This document shows, piece after piece, positions 1 through 7,300 of a stretch of DNA of 16,110 bases. Source of the DNA: Candidatus Rifleibacteriota bacterium. Its GTDB lineage: Bacteria; Riflebacteria; Ozemobacteria; Ozemobacterales; Ozemobacteraceae. The stretch covers positions 1 through 16,110 of the forward strand of contig JAFXRA010000148.1 of the NCBI GenBank assembly GCA_017526725.1. Direction: 5' to 3'. The position numbers and the translations under genes were made by a program. The first letter of the stretch is position 1. Each line of letters begins with the position of its first letter. A model generated the notes under the pieces. That model was not told the origin of the DNA. It was given only the letters and a program-made list of their open reading frames with translations, and made no database searches.

Positions 1-1
1 T

Positions 2-73
2 AAAGCAGCTATGAAGCTTGATTATTTTGATACTGAAGAATTCTTAAAAGAACTTCACACAAGATTTAAATAA
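2..73 (+). CDS. 3' end of an unidentified gene (partial)
   Basis: An open frame enters from the left edge and ends at TAA 71-73, giving 23 visible C-terminal residues (ending KELHTRFK). The composition is helical and charged, with no recognisable motif, so no function is proposed. A strong intrinsic terminator starts 12 nt after the stop, which supports this being a genuine gene end and not a chance frame. Confidence 0.6.
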   Translation, partial: KAAMKLDYFDTEEFLKELHTRFK

Positions 74-76
74 ATT

Positions 77-111
77 AAAAAAAAGGGGGCTTGTTAAGCC
101 CCCTTTTTTTT
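77..111 (+). terminator. Rho-independent terminator
   Basis: GGGGGCTT (85-92) pairs perfectly with AAGCCCCC (96-103) around a GTT loop, followed by eight T (104-111). Eight A precede the stem (77-84), so the hairpin can extend and could also work on the opposite strand. It ends transcription of the partial gene at 2-73. Confidence 0.93.
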
Positions 112-164
112 ATATATTTATTAATAGAGTTACATATAATAAAACTATTTATCAGAAGGAAAAT

Positions 165-758
165 ATGAATAAAAATATAATTAAAATATTTATATTAGTA
201 ATTTTAACCGCATCTTTAACAGGCTGCGGTAAAACAACCTCTGAAAAAAGTTATTGGGACTCATTTAAAAGATCTTTCAAAGACAGTGCATATGAGCTAA
301 GCGACGATGTCGATATAGAATACGCCCTTTTCAGCAATAATTGGATGGTCAGAGCAGAACAAAATTCAAGATTAGCAGAATTATTGAAAAGAATGATTCA
401 CAAAAAACAGAATGATGTTCAAATTGAGGTATTAGAAGGATATTACACCTTTAACTATGAACATAACGGTCCTAGAAGTTATTATCTTGATATAGCTGCC
501 TATTGCAAGATAAATGGCGAATATAGATGGCTGTTCATAGACTGTGGGCAAGCCTATGTTGACTCAAAACATTTATGCCTTGATAAAAAATGGTATCTAA
601 GTCTTCAAGATGCAGATAAGAATGATGTTCAGGAACCCTGGGCCTGGTGCTATTATGACAAGGGCGAAATTGACAAAAGTTTCTGGAAACCTTACTTTAC
701 ATATTGTTCAGAAAATTATATGTATATGGAAAATGGGGTTTATTTGAAGAGTTATTAA
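165..758 (+). CDS. Hypothetical lipoprotein, 197 aa
   Basis: This is a predicted membrane-anchored lipoprotein of unknown function. The N-terminus has Lys residues, a hydrophobic stretch (about 8-18) and a lipobox LTGC with the acceptor Cys at 21, so signal peptidase II processing is expected. The mature part is acidic to neutral and rich in Tyr and Trp, with five further Cys (114, 127, 138, 162, 181), an odd number that leaves at least one unpaired if disulfides form. I recognise no domain. The ATG is preceded by AGAAGGA (154-160, spacing 4 nt) and a TATAAT hexamer lies at 135-140, although no good -35 accompanies it. The stop is only 4 nt before the ArfB-like gene, so the two are probably co-transcribed; the functional link is unclear. 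Confidence 0.85.
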   Translation: MNKNIIKIFILVILTASLTGCGKTTSEKSYWDSFKRSFKDSAYELSDDVDIEYALFSNNWMVRAEQNSRLAELLKRMIHKKQNDVQIEVLEGYYTFNYEHNGPRSYYLDIAAYCKINGEYRWLFIDCGQAYVDSKHLCLDKKWYLSLQDADKNDVQEPWAWCYYDKGEIDKSFWKPYFTYCSENYMYMENGVYLKSY

Positions 759-762
759 GAAA

Positions 763-1188
763 ATGGAAGACCTGGTTATTAACGATAATATAATTATTCC
801 TACAGAGCAAATGACTATAAATGCAGTAAGGTCATCTGGTCCTGGCGGTCAAAATGTTAATAAAGTTTCAACCTGTATTGAATTGCGTTTTAATCCGAAA
901 AACTGCTCTCAGCTAACAGAAACAGTTATAAATAAACTGCTGACAGTCAACAAGAACAAACTTGATTCGGAAGACTGTTTAATAATAACAAGTCAGAAAT
1001 ACAGAGAACAGTATAGGAACATAGAAGATGCCAGAGAAAAGCTTCGCAATATGATTTTAGAAGCATTAAAAGTCAAAAAGAAAAGACGACCTACAAAACC
1101 AACAAAAGCTTCTATAGAAGAAAGAATGGCATCTAAAAAAATTCAAAGTCAGAAAAAAGCCAGCCGAAGCAAAAAATACGATGATTAA
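763..1188 (+). CDS. arfB: Alternative ribosome-rescue factor ArfB-like (GGQ peptidyl-tRNA hydrolase)
   Basis: ArfB (YaeJ/ICT1) family proteins enter ribosomes stalled on non-stop mRNA and hydrolyse the peptidyl-tRNA. The 141-residue length matches the family and is far shorter than RF1/RF2; no codon-recognition domain is present. The catalytic motif SSGPGGQNVNKVST lies at about residues 24-37, with the GGQ that acts in the peptidyl-transferase centre, followed by ELRF. The C-terminus (about 104-139) is the expected Lys/Arg/Ser-rich tail, beginning KKKRRPTKPTKAS, which in ArfB occupies the empty mRNA channel. The start has only a weak Shine-Dalgarno and sits 4 nt after the lipoprotein stop, so translational coupling is likely. 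Its stop shares the palindrome TTAA with the stop of the convergent gene. Confidence 0.93.
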   Translation: MEDLVINDNIIIPTEQMTINAVRSSGPGGQNVNKVSTCIELRFNPKNCSQLTETVINKLLTVNKNKLDSEDCLIITSQKYREQYRNIEDAREKLRNMILEALKVKKKRRPTKPTKASIEERMASKKIQSQKKASRSKKYDD

Positions 1189-1460
1189 ATATTGCTTTCG
1201 TAGGGGTAGCAGACAGTTATAACCTTTGGAATTTCGGTATCTTTGACTATTACCTTTATATCGTCGCCGTTGTAGCGTTCGCCGACAATAGCAAGCTTTT
1301 CACCGCCGCGTTCTGACCACTTATCGACAACTCTGCCGTTCATCAGAGCATCTTCGACCTGTTTAATAAAAATATCTCTGGCAATCATCTGGTCATAAGC
1401 GTGCTTTGTCATTTCATAGTCGCCACTTGCTACAAGTTTTGCTATTCGTCTGCGTCCCAT
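1185..1460 (-). CDS. DUF4258-type small protein, orphan toxin-like
   Basis: This 91-residue protein resembles the DUF4258 family, often annotated as putative toxins paired with a YgiT-type zinc-finger or HTH antitoxin. Visible hallmarks are the KHAYDQMIARDI segment (His and Arg about residues 20-28, the usual HA..RM..R.I pattern), a following helix with VEDALMNGRVV, and a strand-rich C-terminus ending in IPKVITVCYP. The start is supported by GAGGGA about 5 nt upstream of the ATG (complement of 1466-1471). No antitoxin gene lies on either side: arfB is convergent and the upstream 240 nt are non-coding. Hand counting gives about 43% GC over 1201-1440 against about 34% over 901-1020, a hint of separate origin. 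Family assignment is by motif memory only; toxicity is not shown. Confidence 0.75.
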   Translation of the reverse strand: MGRRRIAKLVASGDYEMTKHAYDQMIARDIFIKQVEDALMNGRVVDKWSERGGEKLAIVGERYNGDDIKVIVKDTEIPKVITVCYPYESNI

Positions 1461-1589
1461 TATATTCCCTCTTTTTTTCTCTATATATTTAAATTCTAAC
1501 TTTTATTTAACATATAGTAAATGAAAAATCATGGCAAAGGGAAACTTTTTTAAGAGATAAGAGAGCAGAACTTAGCTTGGCATTGTGTT

Positions 1590-1634
1590 ACGCTTCGCTG
1601 TGGGACACTTCGTTGTGGGACGTTTCACTGTGGT
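1590..1634. repeat. Three tandem copies of a 15-bp repeat
   Basis: Three adjacent 15-bp units are seen: ACGCTTCGCTGTGGG (1590-1604), ACACTTCGTTGTGGG (1605-1619) and ACGTTTCACTGTGGT (1620-1634). They share the core TTCNNTGTGG. They lie in the non-coding gap between the DUF4258 gene and the glycosylase gene. One frame reads a TLRCG-type pentapeptide repeat, but that frame has no start codon and is closed after about 30 codons, so it is treated as non-coding. Confidence 0.85.
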
Positions 1635-1702
1635 AATTGTTTATAATTGTTCGAAGAGTTCTATATTCAAAAAGTTCGAATTGTTTAGCTTACTAACTCT
1701 AG

Positions 1703-1731
1703 TTGATGGAGTTAAATAATCTGTATATAAT
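1703..1731 (+). promoter_or_regulatory. Sigma70-type promoter within the glycosylase 5' end
   Basis: TTGATG (1703-1708), a 17-nt spacer and an exact TATAAT (1726-1731). A transcript from this promoter would start at about 1738, essentially on the ATG at 1739. If used, it implies a leaderless mRNA and makes 1739 the true start of the glycosylase. TATAAT is common by chance in AT-rich DNA, so confidence is moderate. Confidence 0.5.
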
Positions 1732-2380
1732 AAAAAGTATGAAGCTTAAAACTCAAATAGAAAGAGCAGATATAGCGCAGATTAAAGAATACTTATCAAA
1801 GAAAGATAAGTATATGGCAAAGTTTCTAAAAATTGCTCCGGAATTTAATCTTAAAATCAACTCTTTAACCTCAGTATATCAATCTCTTATAGAATCAATT
1901 ATATCACAGCAATTAAGCGGCAAAGCAGCCAGCACAATCTTCATGAGGCTTTGCAATCTTTTCAATTCAAAACAGATTCGGCCTTTAGACATAATAAGAA
2001 GTGAAGATGATGAACTTAGAAGTGTAGGCATATCAAGACCAAAGATAGCAGCAATACGAGATTTAACTGAGTTTGAAATCAATGGTAAATTACCAGATTT
2101 ATCTAAGCTGCACAAAATGCAGAATGAAGAAATAATTGAGACTTTAAGTCAAATAAAAGGAATTGGCCGCTGGACTGTAGAGATGCTTTTAATATTCAGA
2201 TTAGGTAGAATAGACATTATTTCAGGCAAAGATTTAGGATTGCGTAAAGGCTTTGCAGTAATAAAGGGCACCTACCCTACCCTTCCCAGCGACCAGGAAA
2301 TGATTGAACATGCTGAAAAATACTGGAAACCTTATAGGTCTATAGCATCCTGGTATCTGTGGAGAGCCTGTGAGGGATGA
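1706..2380 (+). CDS. DNA-3-methyladenine glycosylase, AlkA-like HhH-GPD family
   Basis: This is a base-excision repair enzyme that removes alkylated purines from DNA, leaving an abasic site. Numbering is from the TTG at 1703 (225 codons). The family signature begins with LIESIISQQLSGKAA (about 62-76). The helix-hairpin-helix KGIGRWTVEML is at about 152-162, and the catalytic Asp is D177 in GKDLGLRKG. The C-terminal helix carries the usual YWKPYRS..SWYLWR pattern. The start is uncertain: TTG 1703, ATG 1706 and ATG 1739 are in frame and none has a Shine-Dalgarno. ATG 1706 is given as the first ATG, but the promoter at 1703-1731 and the family's usual N-terminus both favour 1739 (213 residues). 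The gene stands alone, with its own promoter and terminator. Confidence 0.9.
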   Translation: MELNNLYIIKSMKLKTQIERADIAQIKEYLSKKDKYMAKFLKIAPEFNLKINSLTSVYQSLIESIISQQLSGKAASTIFMRLCNLFNSKQIRPLDIIRSEDDELRSVGISRPKIAAIRDLTEFEINGKLPDLSKLHKMQNEEIIETLSQIKGIGRWTVEMLLIFRLGRIDIISGKDLGLRKGFAVIKGTYPTLPSDQEMIEHAEKYWKPYRSIASWYLWRACEG

Positions 2381-2411
2381 AAAAAGCTTCTCTTTTAAGA
2401 GAAGCTTTTTT
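2381..2411 (+). terminator. Rho-independent terminator after the glycosylase gene
   Basis: The sequence 2381-2394 (AAAAAGCTTCTCTT) is perfectly inverted in 2397-2410, leaving a very tight loop around 2395-2396, and ends in a T tract that continues to about 2417. It begins directly after the TGA of the glycosylase. The A-rich left arm would let it act on the - strand too, which would also stop read-through from the convergent propeller gene. Confidence 0.92.
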
Positions 2412-2510
2412 GTTTTTGTGGTTTTTGGTAATTATTGTAGTTATTGTTATTAGAAGGCTAGCAAAGTAACTATAATTTCAAATACTCGTTAACATACAAA
2501 CTTACGATTT

Positions 2511-2540
2511 AACAATAAAAACAACAAAAACCGACTACAA
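2511..2540. repeat. Imperfect 30-bp direct repeat, left copy
   Basis: The 30 nt ending in CCGACTACAA (2531-2540) match 8757-8785 at about 26 of 30 positions with a single gap; the last nine bases, CGACTACAA, are identical. The copies lie just outside the two ends of the duplicated hydrolase/propeller array. Much of the match is low-complexity A-rich sequence, so only the CGACTACAA block is strongly informative. Confidence 0.5.
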
Positions 2541-2568
2541 CAAGTACGACAAGCGTAGCTTGGCGTAG

Positions 2569-4320
2569 TTATCCTTCAGGAGTGCCAAATATCCATTGCG
2601 ACAGAATTACTTCCCCGTTCTGTTCTTTTTCCAGGAAAAGCAAACCGCTAATCGGTTCAAAAGCAACATCTCTATTGCAGACTTTCTGAGGGCCGTTTAT
2701 CTTCCAGAACATTCTGCCGTTATTACCGATAAGAGATAAGGTTCTAGCACTACCTTCAGTTGCAGAAACCAGCAATTCTCCTTCTATTCCATTCGGACCC
2801 ATTTCAAGATTAGAAGGCTTAAAATACTCACTAAATGTGTATATTTTATTTACCATCTTTCCAGAATAGTTATAGAGATTGGCTTCCCATCGTTTTTCAT
2901 TATTTTGCTTCATAGTCCAGAACGTACCATTGTTTATAGGCAAAGTCATGTATAATTCCGGCAAAGTTACAGAATTTTCGGAGTTTCTAGCTAAGAAATA
3001 CGCATTGCTTCCGCCAGAAAGAATAGCACCTTGAGCACAAGCTTCTATTCTGCAAGAATCATAAGGTCCTTTTGGCCAGCTAGGGAAAGCATAACCTCCT
3101 ATCATTCCCTGATCATCCAAATATATGATTTTACCAACCACAACATCATAATCTACGATTTTATTTGCCTTGAGTTTAAATTTACTTACATTGCCATTTG
3201 ATAAATCAACTGTTATGTATTTACCATTGGCCCCTACTACAAATGCAGTATTTTTGTAAACACGAAGACCAATCAGATTAGAAGATATTTCTGAAGGTAT
3301 TTTTGCTATGGTTTTTCTTTTTATCTCCATTGCCAATGGTGCAGTAGAAGCGTTTTTCTTCTTACCCCATTCTAATGGTTTAACAATAAACTTATTGGCA
3401 GGAGCTGTTAGAAAATCTGCTTCAGCATGGAAGATTTTATTTCCGGAAACAGAAACATAACGATTCATTAAAACAGGGGGAACATACTGCAGTTGTTCTG
3501 TAATTTCACCAGATTTGTTTACTTTAACAAGGTCTAATACCCCTTTAAAACCAGTATCTGGTATCATAGACAGAATAAGAGAACCATCATCTGCCAAAGA
3601 GTTAATTTTTAAATTGGTATTATCAATAAACCCAAGATGTGTACTACTAATCAACTGTCCTTTTGGAGAATAAACTCTGTAGAAATAGCCAAGATTATCA
3701 GCATAATGAATCATATGCAGATTTGCATGTTTATCGACTACAAAACCAGTCGACTGCCAGGGGTATTCTCTTAATAAGACACCGGTTGCAGAAAAAACAG
3801 AAAGCTTGCTTCTTCCTATATCTCCGACATAGAGTCTGCCGCCAGCATCTGTTTCAAGCTGATTAACCTGTATAATCCGGCATGATTCATTTCCTTCTCC
3901 GCCTATCTGAGCCAAAACCTTGCCATCCGCAATAGATATTTTGCGAATAATACGATCAGGCGCATTAGCTACCCAGACGCATTCAGGATTATTCTGGTCT
4001 TTTCCATCCAAAGCAAAGTCTTCTAAGAGTTTAAACCCTTCAAGACCAGGAACAACGATAGTTTTAATCTGGGATCCTTTTTCATCAAAGCAGCTGAGTT
4101 TTCCTGCTACCGAATCCAAAACCCATAAATTATTCTTTATAACTCTGAATGAAAGGGGGCCATAAGGAGCGTCTTCAGCAAAGTTGGGGGTATTATTACT
4201 ATTATAAAAAGCTACCTTGCCGTTTTCGTTTCCATATTCAAGACTCCAAGTCTGAGCTTTACAGCTTACTGAGGCCAAACCAAAGAGAGCAGCAACACAA
4301 AAAAGAGAAATAGATTTCAT
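2569..4320 (-). CDS. Exported NHL/beta-propeller-like protein B, 583 aa
   Basis: A secreted or periplasmic protein of unknown function. A short signal peptide (hydrophobic about 4-19) is likely cut after A22 in SCKA|QTW. The body looks like a repeated four-stranded beta-propeller: blade-like segments with NLWVLD (64-69), CVWVAN (114-119), GRLYVGDIGRSKLSVFSATG (161-180) and GKIIYLDDQG (396-405) resemble NHL/SMP-30-type repeats. A conserved core GPYDSC....C.QGAILSGGSNAYFL (about 418-443) carries C423 and C428, a likely disulfide. No catalytic motif was recognised. It is closely related throughout to the protein at 5545-7284; both end in PEG. GAGGTT precedes the ATG, and the gene follows the hydrolase gene by 13 nt, so both form one operon. 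The propeller may bind a glycan or a protein partner of the hydrolase; this is inference. Confidence 0.85.
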   Translation of the reverse strand: MKSISLFCVAALFGLASVSCKAQTWSLEYGNENGKVAFYNSNNTPNFAEDAPYGPLSFRVIKNNLWVLDSVAGKLSCFDEKGSQIKTIVVPGLEGFKLLEDFALDGKDQNNPECVWVANAPDRIIRKISIADGKVLAQIGGEGNESCRIIQVNQLETDAGGRLYVGDIGRSKLSVFSATGVLLREYPWQSTGFVVDKHANLHMIHYADNLGYFYRVYSPKGQLISSTHLGFIDNTNLKINSLADDGSLILSMIPDTGFKGVLDLVKVNKSGEITEQLQYVPPVLMNRYVSVSGNKIFHAEADFLTAPANKFIVKPLEWGKKKNASTAPLAMEIKRKTIAKIPSEISSNLIGLRVYKNTAFVVGANGKYITVDLSNGNVSKFKLKANKIVDYDVVVGKIIYLDDQGMIGGYAFPSWPKGPYDSCRIEACAQGAILSGGSNAYFLARNSENSVTLPELYMTLPINNGTFWTMKQNNEKRWEANLYNYSGKMVNKIYTFSEYFKPSNLEMGPNGIEGELLVSATEGSARTLSLIGNNGRMFWKINGPQKVCNRDVAFEPISGLLFLEKEQNGEVILSQWIFGTPEG

Positions 4321-4333
4321 TTAGAACCTCAAA

Positions 4334-5464
4334 TTAAGCTTTTCTTAATACTCTTGAAATAGGAGCAATATTGATTTCGGAAATACGAGGAGTTTTCATT
4401 GAAGAAGAGTTATTCATTGCTTTATAAGTATTTCCTTCTTTCACTATAATTCCAATATGAGTATCTTCGTCTTTTATACCGTCACCAGTATAATCGTATG
4501 TTTTCCAAGTAATAACGTCGCCTTCCTGATAAGGAGGAGGAGTAACTTCTACCCAGCCTTTTTCTTTCAATTTTGCAACAGTAGTTCGGCAATTCAAGTA
4601 AACAGAATCTAAGGCACCTGCATTTTTAAGAGCTGTAGTAGCAACTTTTGCACAAGCCTTATTGCCATAGTCAACATCAGCGGTTCTAAAAGCAGTGCTG
4701 CCTAACAAAGCTCTAGCCTGAGTAACAATATTCTGCTGCAAGCTTCCATTATTTGCAGCCACAGCATTGTCTGTACTTGCATTTGAATTTGAACCAGAAC
4801 TAGAACTAGAACTAGTATTTGTGTTAGAAGCAATAGTAGAATATGATGCACTTAATTGCGCCGAAGGAGCATCTATATATTTCTTAGAAACAAAAGCTTC
4901 GTTTCCATTTACCTTTATTTTATACCAGTCACCAACTTCTCCTAGAATGTAAACCTGATCGCCGCCATTTAGTTTTGAAATTACATCGCCAGATGGAGTT
5001 CTATATATATTCAAGCCATTACTATTATTAACAACTCCGTATCTGATAGCAGTTTGACCTTGATGATCAGGAGTGGTTACCCAGTTTTGATGGATATAGC
5101 ATTCTTTGCCGTTATAATTAACTTTGTACCAATCACCTAATTTGCCAATTATCTGAACCTGATCGCCCTTATGATAGTAACCCATAACATCGCCCCATGG
5201 GCAGGAACGAACATTAAGAGCTGAAGCAGTTATTACCCCGTTAACAGGAGTTTTATAATCTTTAGCTTCGTCAGAATTACTATTAGTATTATTAGTATTA
5301 GAGGACGATTCAGTAACTGTTATATCAGCTGTTTCCAAATCTGAATTAGAGGTATTACCAACACTCACCTTAGAATCTTCAAAGGGAGTATTGGCTAACA
5401 GAGGAGATGTAAATAAGGTTGCAGCTAATACAATAGCTAATAAACAATAAAAACGTTTTTTCAT
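4334..5464 (-). CDS. Exported SH3b-SH3b-NlpC/P60-like hydrolase B, 376 aa
   Basis: A probable cell-wall cysteine hydrolase. A Sec signal covers about 1-24. Two bacterial SH3 domains follow, at about 75-130 (TASALNVRSCPWGD) and 141-199 (GLNIYRTPSGD); each holds the GDWYK core. A Ser/Asn-rich linker spans about 200-240. The C-terminal domain (241-376) has the NlpC/P60-like layout: candidate nucleophile C271 in KACAKVATTALKNAG, EGDVITW (314-320), H336 in DTHIGII, and a polar third residue N351/N352 in MNNSSS. Just before the His is an acidic loop, DYTGDGIKDED (324-334), that looks like a calcium-binding loop. SH3b domains of such enzymes bind peptidoglycan, and the C40 fold cleaves its peptides. 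The start has GGGGG six nt upstream, identical to the paralogue. First gene of operon B. The exact bond cut cannot be read from sequence. Confidence 0.87.
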   Translation of the reverse strand: MKKRFYCLLAIVLAATLFTSPLLANTPFEDSKVSVGNTSNSDLETADITVTESSSNTNNTNSNSDEAKDYKTPVNGVITASALNVRSCPWGDVMGYYHKGDQVQIIGKLGDWYKVNYNGKECYIHQNWVTTPDHQGQTAIRYGVVNNSNGLNIYRTPSGDVISKLNGGDQVYILGEVGDWYKIKVNGNEAFVSKKYIDAPSAQLSASYSTIASNTNTSSSSSSGSNSNASTDNAVAANNGSLQQNIVTQARALLGSTAFRTADVDYGNKACAKVATTALKNAGALDSVYLNCRTTVAKLKEKGWVEVTPPPYQEGDVITWKTYDYTGDGIKDEDTHIGIIVKEGNTYKAMNNSSSMKTPRISEINIAPISRVLRKA

Positions 5465-5489
5465 ATATTCCCCCTATTTATGTTGCTTT

Positions 5490-5518
5490 TAATAATACCT
5501 TATTTCAGGCAAAAAGTT
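5490..5518 (-). promoter_or_regulatory. Promoter of operon B (TAAACT-N17-TATTAT)
   Basis: On the - strand TAAACT (complement of 5513-5518) is followed after 17 nt by TATTAT (complement of 5490-5495), 25 nt before the ATG. The same arrangement precedes operon A, and both continue TAAACTTT, which is the main support. The -35 element is unlike TTGACA. It lies inside the 80-nt gap after propeller gene A, so operon B may also receive read-through from operon A. Confidence 0.55.
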
Positions 5519-5544
5519 TATGTTTTATTTAAGATGCTTAGCTT

Positions 5545-7284
5545 TCATCCTTCTGGATTTGCGAATATTAAATGCGATAGAACTATTTTACCTTCTGGAG
5601 TCTTTTCTAATACAAGAAGCTCTCCTAAAGGTCCAAAAGCAACATCTCTTGAACAGACTTTTTCCGGGCCGATAACCTTCCAGAACATTCTTCCGTTTGT
5701 TCCAATAAAGGCTAGGCTTCGTTTTTTGCCGTCTTTGGAAGAAACAAGCAATTCACCATCAACACCTTTTGGGCCTATTTCCAGACTAGACGGATTAAAA
5801 GTTTTGTTAAACTTAAAACCTTTACCCATTAAATTGCCAAAACAGTCATGGATTGTCAGTTCCCATGTATTATCTTTATTTAGGTTCATAGCCCATAACA
5901 AACCATTGTTAATAGGCAAAAGCATCAAAAATTCAGGCAAAACAAAAGAAGATGAAGCAGTCTTAGGTAAAAAGTAGGCATTGCTACCGCCAGAAAGAAT
6001 TGCTCCCTGATCACAAATATCTATTTTGCAGGAATCATAAGGACCTTTTGAACATTTTGAAGGGAAATTGCCGCAAATCATTCCCTGATCATTAAGATAG
6101 ATTATTTTTCCATCAAAAATATCAAAATCAACTACTTTTGCTGACTTTATTTTAAGAGCAGTTGTTTCGCCTTTAGCCAAATCGACTGCAATAAATTTCC
6201 CGTTTGATGCCATTATAAAAGCCTGATTCTTATAAACTCTCATGCCAATAAGCTTTGAAGCTATTTCATCAGGAACTGTTGCTATAATCCTCTTTTTTAA
6301 TTCTGATGATGTAGCTGGAACTACAGTTGTTTTTTTCCATTCAAAAGGTTTAACAATGAATCTAGAAGTTGGAGCTGATTCAAAATCTGCATCCACAACG
6401 AAAATTTTGTTATTATCATCCTGGATATATCGATTCATCGGAATTATCGGGATTAAAGAATCTTTTTCTAAAATATCGCCAAACCTATTGGTTTTAACAA
6501 AGTCTAATTTGCCTTTAAAACCAGTGGTCGGGTTCATAGTCAAAAGAAGAGAGCCATCTTTTTCCACAGAATGCAAAGTTACATTAGTATTGTTTAAGAA
6601 ACCAATATGTGTACTGCTTGTAAGAAAACCTTTCGGCGAATAAACCCTGTAGAAATAACCAGCTTTATCGCTGTAATGAAGCATATGCAAATTAGCATAT
6701 CTATCAACAACAAAACCATTGCCCTGCCAGGGATATTCTCTCAAGAAAGCACCTGTAGAAGTGAATACAGAAAGTTTGCTTCTTCCTATATCTGCTACAT
6801 AAAGCCTTCCGCCTGCATCAGCTTCAAGACGGCTTACCTGAATAATTTTACCGGGCTTATTTCCAAGACCACCAAACTGAGCAAGAACTTTGCCGTTGAT
6901 TGCAGATATTTTTCGAATCATACTATCTGATGAATTTGCCACCCAAACAGCATCAGGCTTAGATAAGTCATCACCAACCAAAGCAAAGTCTTCCAATAAT
7001 ATATTTCCTTTAAGACCAGGAATAACATAATCTTTCAGCAATTTATTCTTTTCATCGAAACAACAAACTCTGCCTTTTACTGAATCTAAAACCCAAAGTT
7101 TATTGTTAATAACTCTAAAAGACATTGGTCCAAATGGAACATCTTCGACCTTTTCATTAGAATTCCATCTGTTATAAAAGGCCATCTGGGCTTTGTCATC
7201 ACCAAAATCCAGATTCCAGGTCTGTGCCTGGCACAAAGAAGAAACAGCTAAAAAAGCAGCACATAGAACAGAAATAGCCTTCAT
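5545..7284 (-). CDS. Exported NHL/beta-propeller-like protein A, 579 aa
   Basis: Paralogue of the protein at 2569-4320, alignable along its whole length, function unknown. The signal peptide ends in LCQA|QTW, so cleavage after A20 leaves a mature N-terminus starting QTWNLDFG. Propeller-like segments recur: KLWVLD (62-67), AVWVANSSD (112-120), GRLYVADIGRSKLSVFTSTG (159-178) and GKIIYLNDQG (392-401). The shared core GPYDSCKIDICDQGAILSGG lies at about 414-433 with C419 and C424. The C-terminus is FANPEG, against FGTPEG in the paralogue. GAGGGT precedes the ATG, and the gap after the upstream hydrolase gene is 16 nt. No hairpin terminator is visible before the operon B promoter. Divergence is spread along the protein and both copies are intact, so both are probably functional and not a recent duplication. 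Confidence 0.85.
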   Translation of the reverse strand: MKAISVLCAAFLAVSSLCQAQTWNLDFGDDKAQMAFYNRWNSNEKVEDVPFGPMSFRVINNKLWVLDSVKGRVCCFDEKNKLLKDYVIPGLKGNILLEDFALVGDDLSKPDAVWVANSSDSMIRKISAINGKVLAQFGGLGNKPGKIIQVSRLEADAGGRLYVADIGRSKLSVFTSTGAFLREYPWQGNGFVVDRYANLHMLHYSDKAGYFYRVYSPKGFLTSSTHIGFLNNTNVTLHSVEKDGSLLLTMNPTTGFKGKLDFVKTNRFGDILEKDSLIPIIPMNRYIQDDNNKIFVVDADFESAPTSRFIVKPFEWKKTTVVPATSSELKKRIIATVPDEIASKLIGMRVYKNQAFIMASNGKFIAVDLAKGETTALKIKSAKVVDFDIFDGKIIYLNDQGMICGNFPSKCSKGPYDSCKIDICDQGAILSGGSNAYFLPKTASSSFVLPEFLMLLPINNGLLWAMNLNKDNTWELTIHDCFGNLMGKGFKFNKTFNPSSLEIGPKGVDGELLVSSKDGKKRSLAFIGTNGRMFWKVIGPEKVCSRDVAFGPLGELLVLEKTPEGKIVLSHLIFANPEG

Positions 7285-7300
7285 TTAATAACCCTCACCC

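Noticed and set aside
1560..1646. Possible TLRCG pentapeptide-repeat peptide across the tandem repeat
   Set aside because: The frame has no start codon between two stops and is only about 30 codons long.
2550..2562. Hairpin CAAGC-GTA-GCTTG as terminator of operon B
   Set aside because: Only a 5-bp stem, and the T-rich stretch starts about 20 nt beyond it; the bidirectional terminator at 2381-2411 is a better stop.
4258..4320. Lipobox at the N-terminus of the propeller proteins (Cys 20 / Cys 18)
   Set aside because: The residues before Cys (SVS and SSL) do not fit the lipobox, and a signal peptidase I site (C-x-A|QTW) lies just after in both paralogues.
5480..5977. Open frame of 165 codons on the + strand
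   Set aside because: It is antisense to the well-supported propeller gene A, lacks a ribosome site and resembles no protein; the same holds for + strand frames at 6242-6643, 6607-6930, 8180-8461 and 10440-10901.
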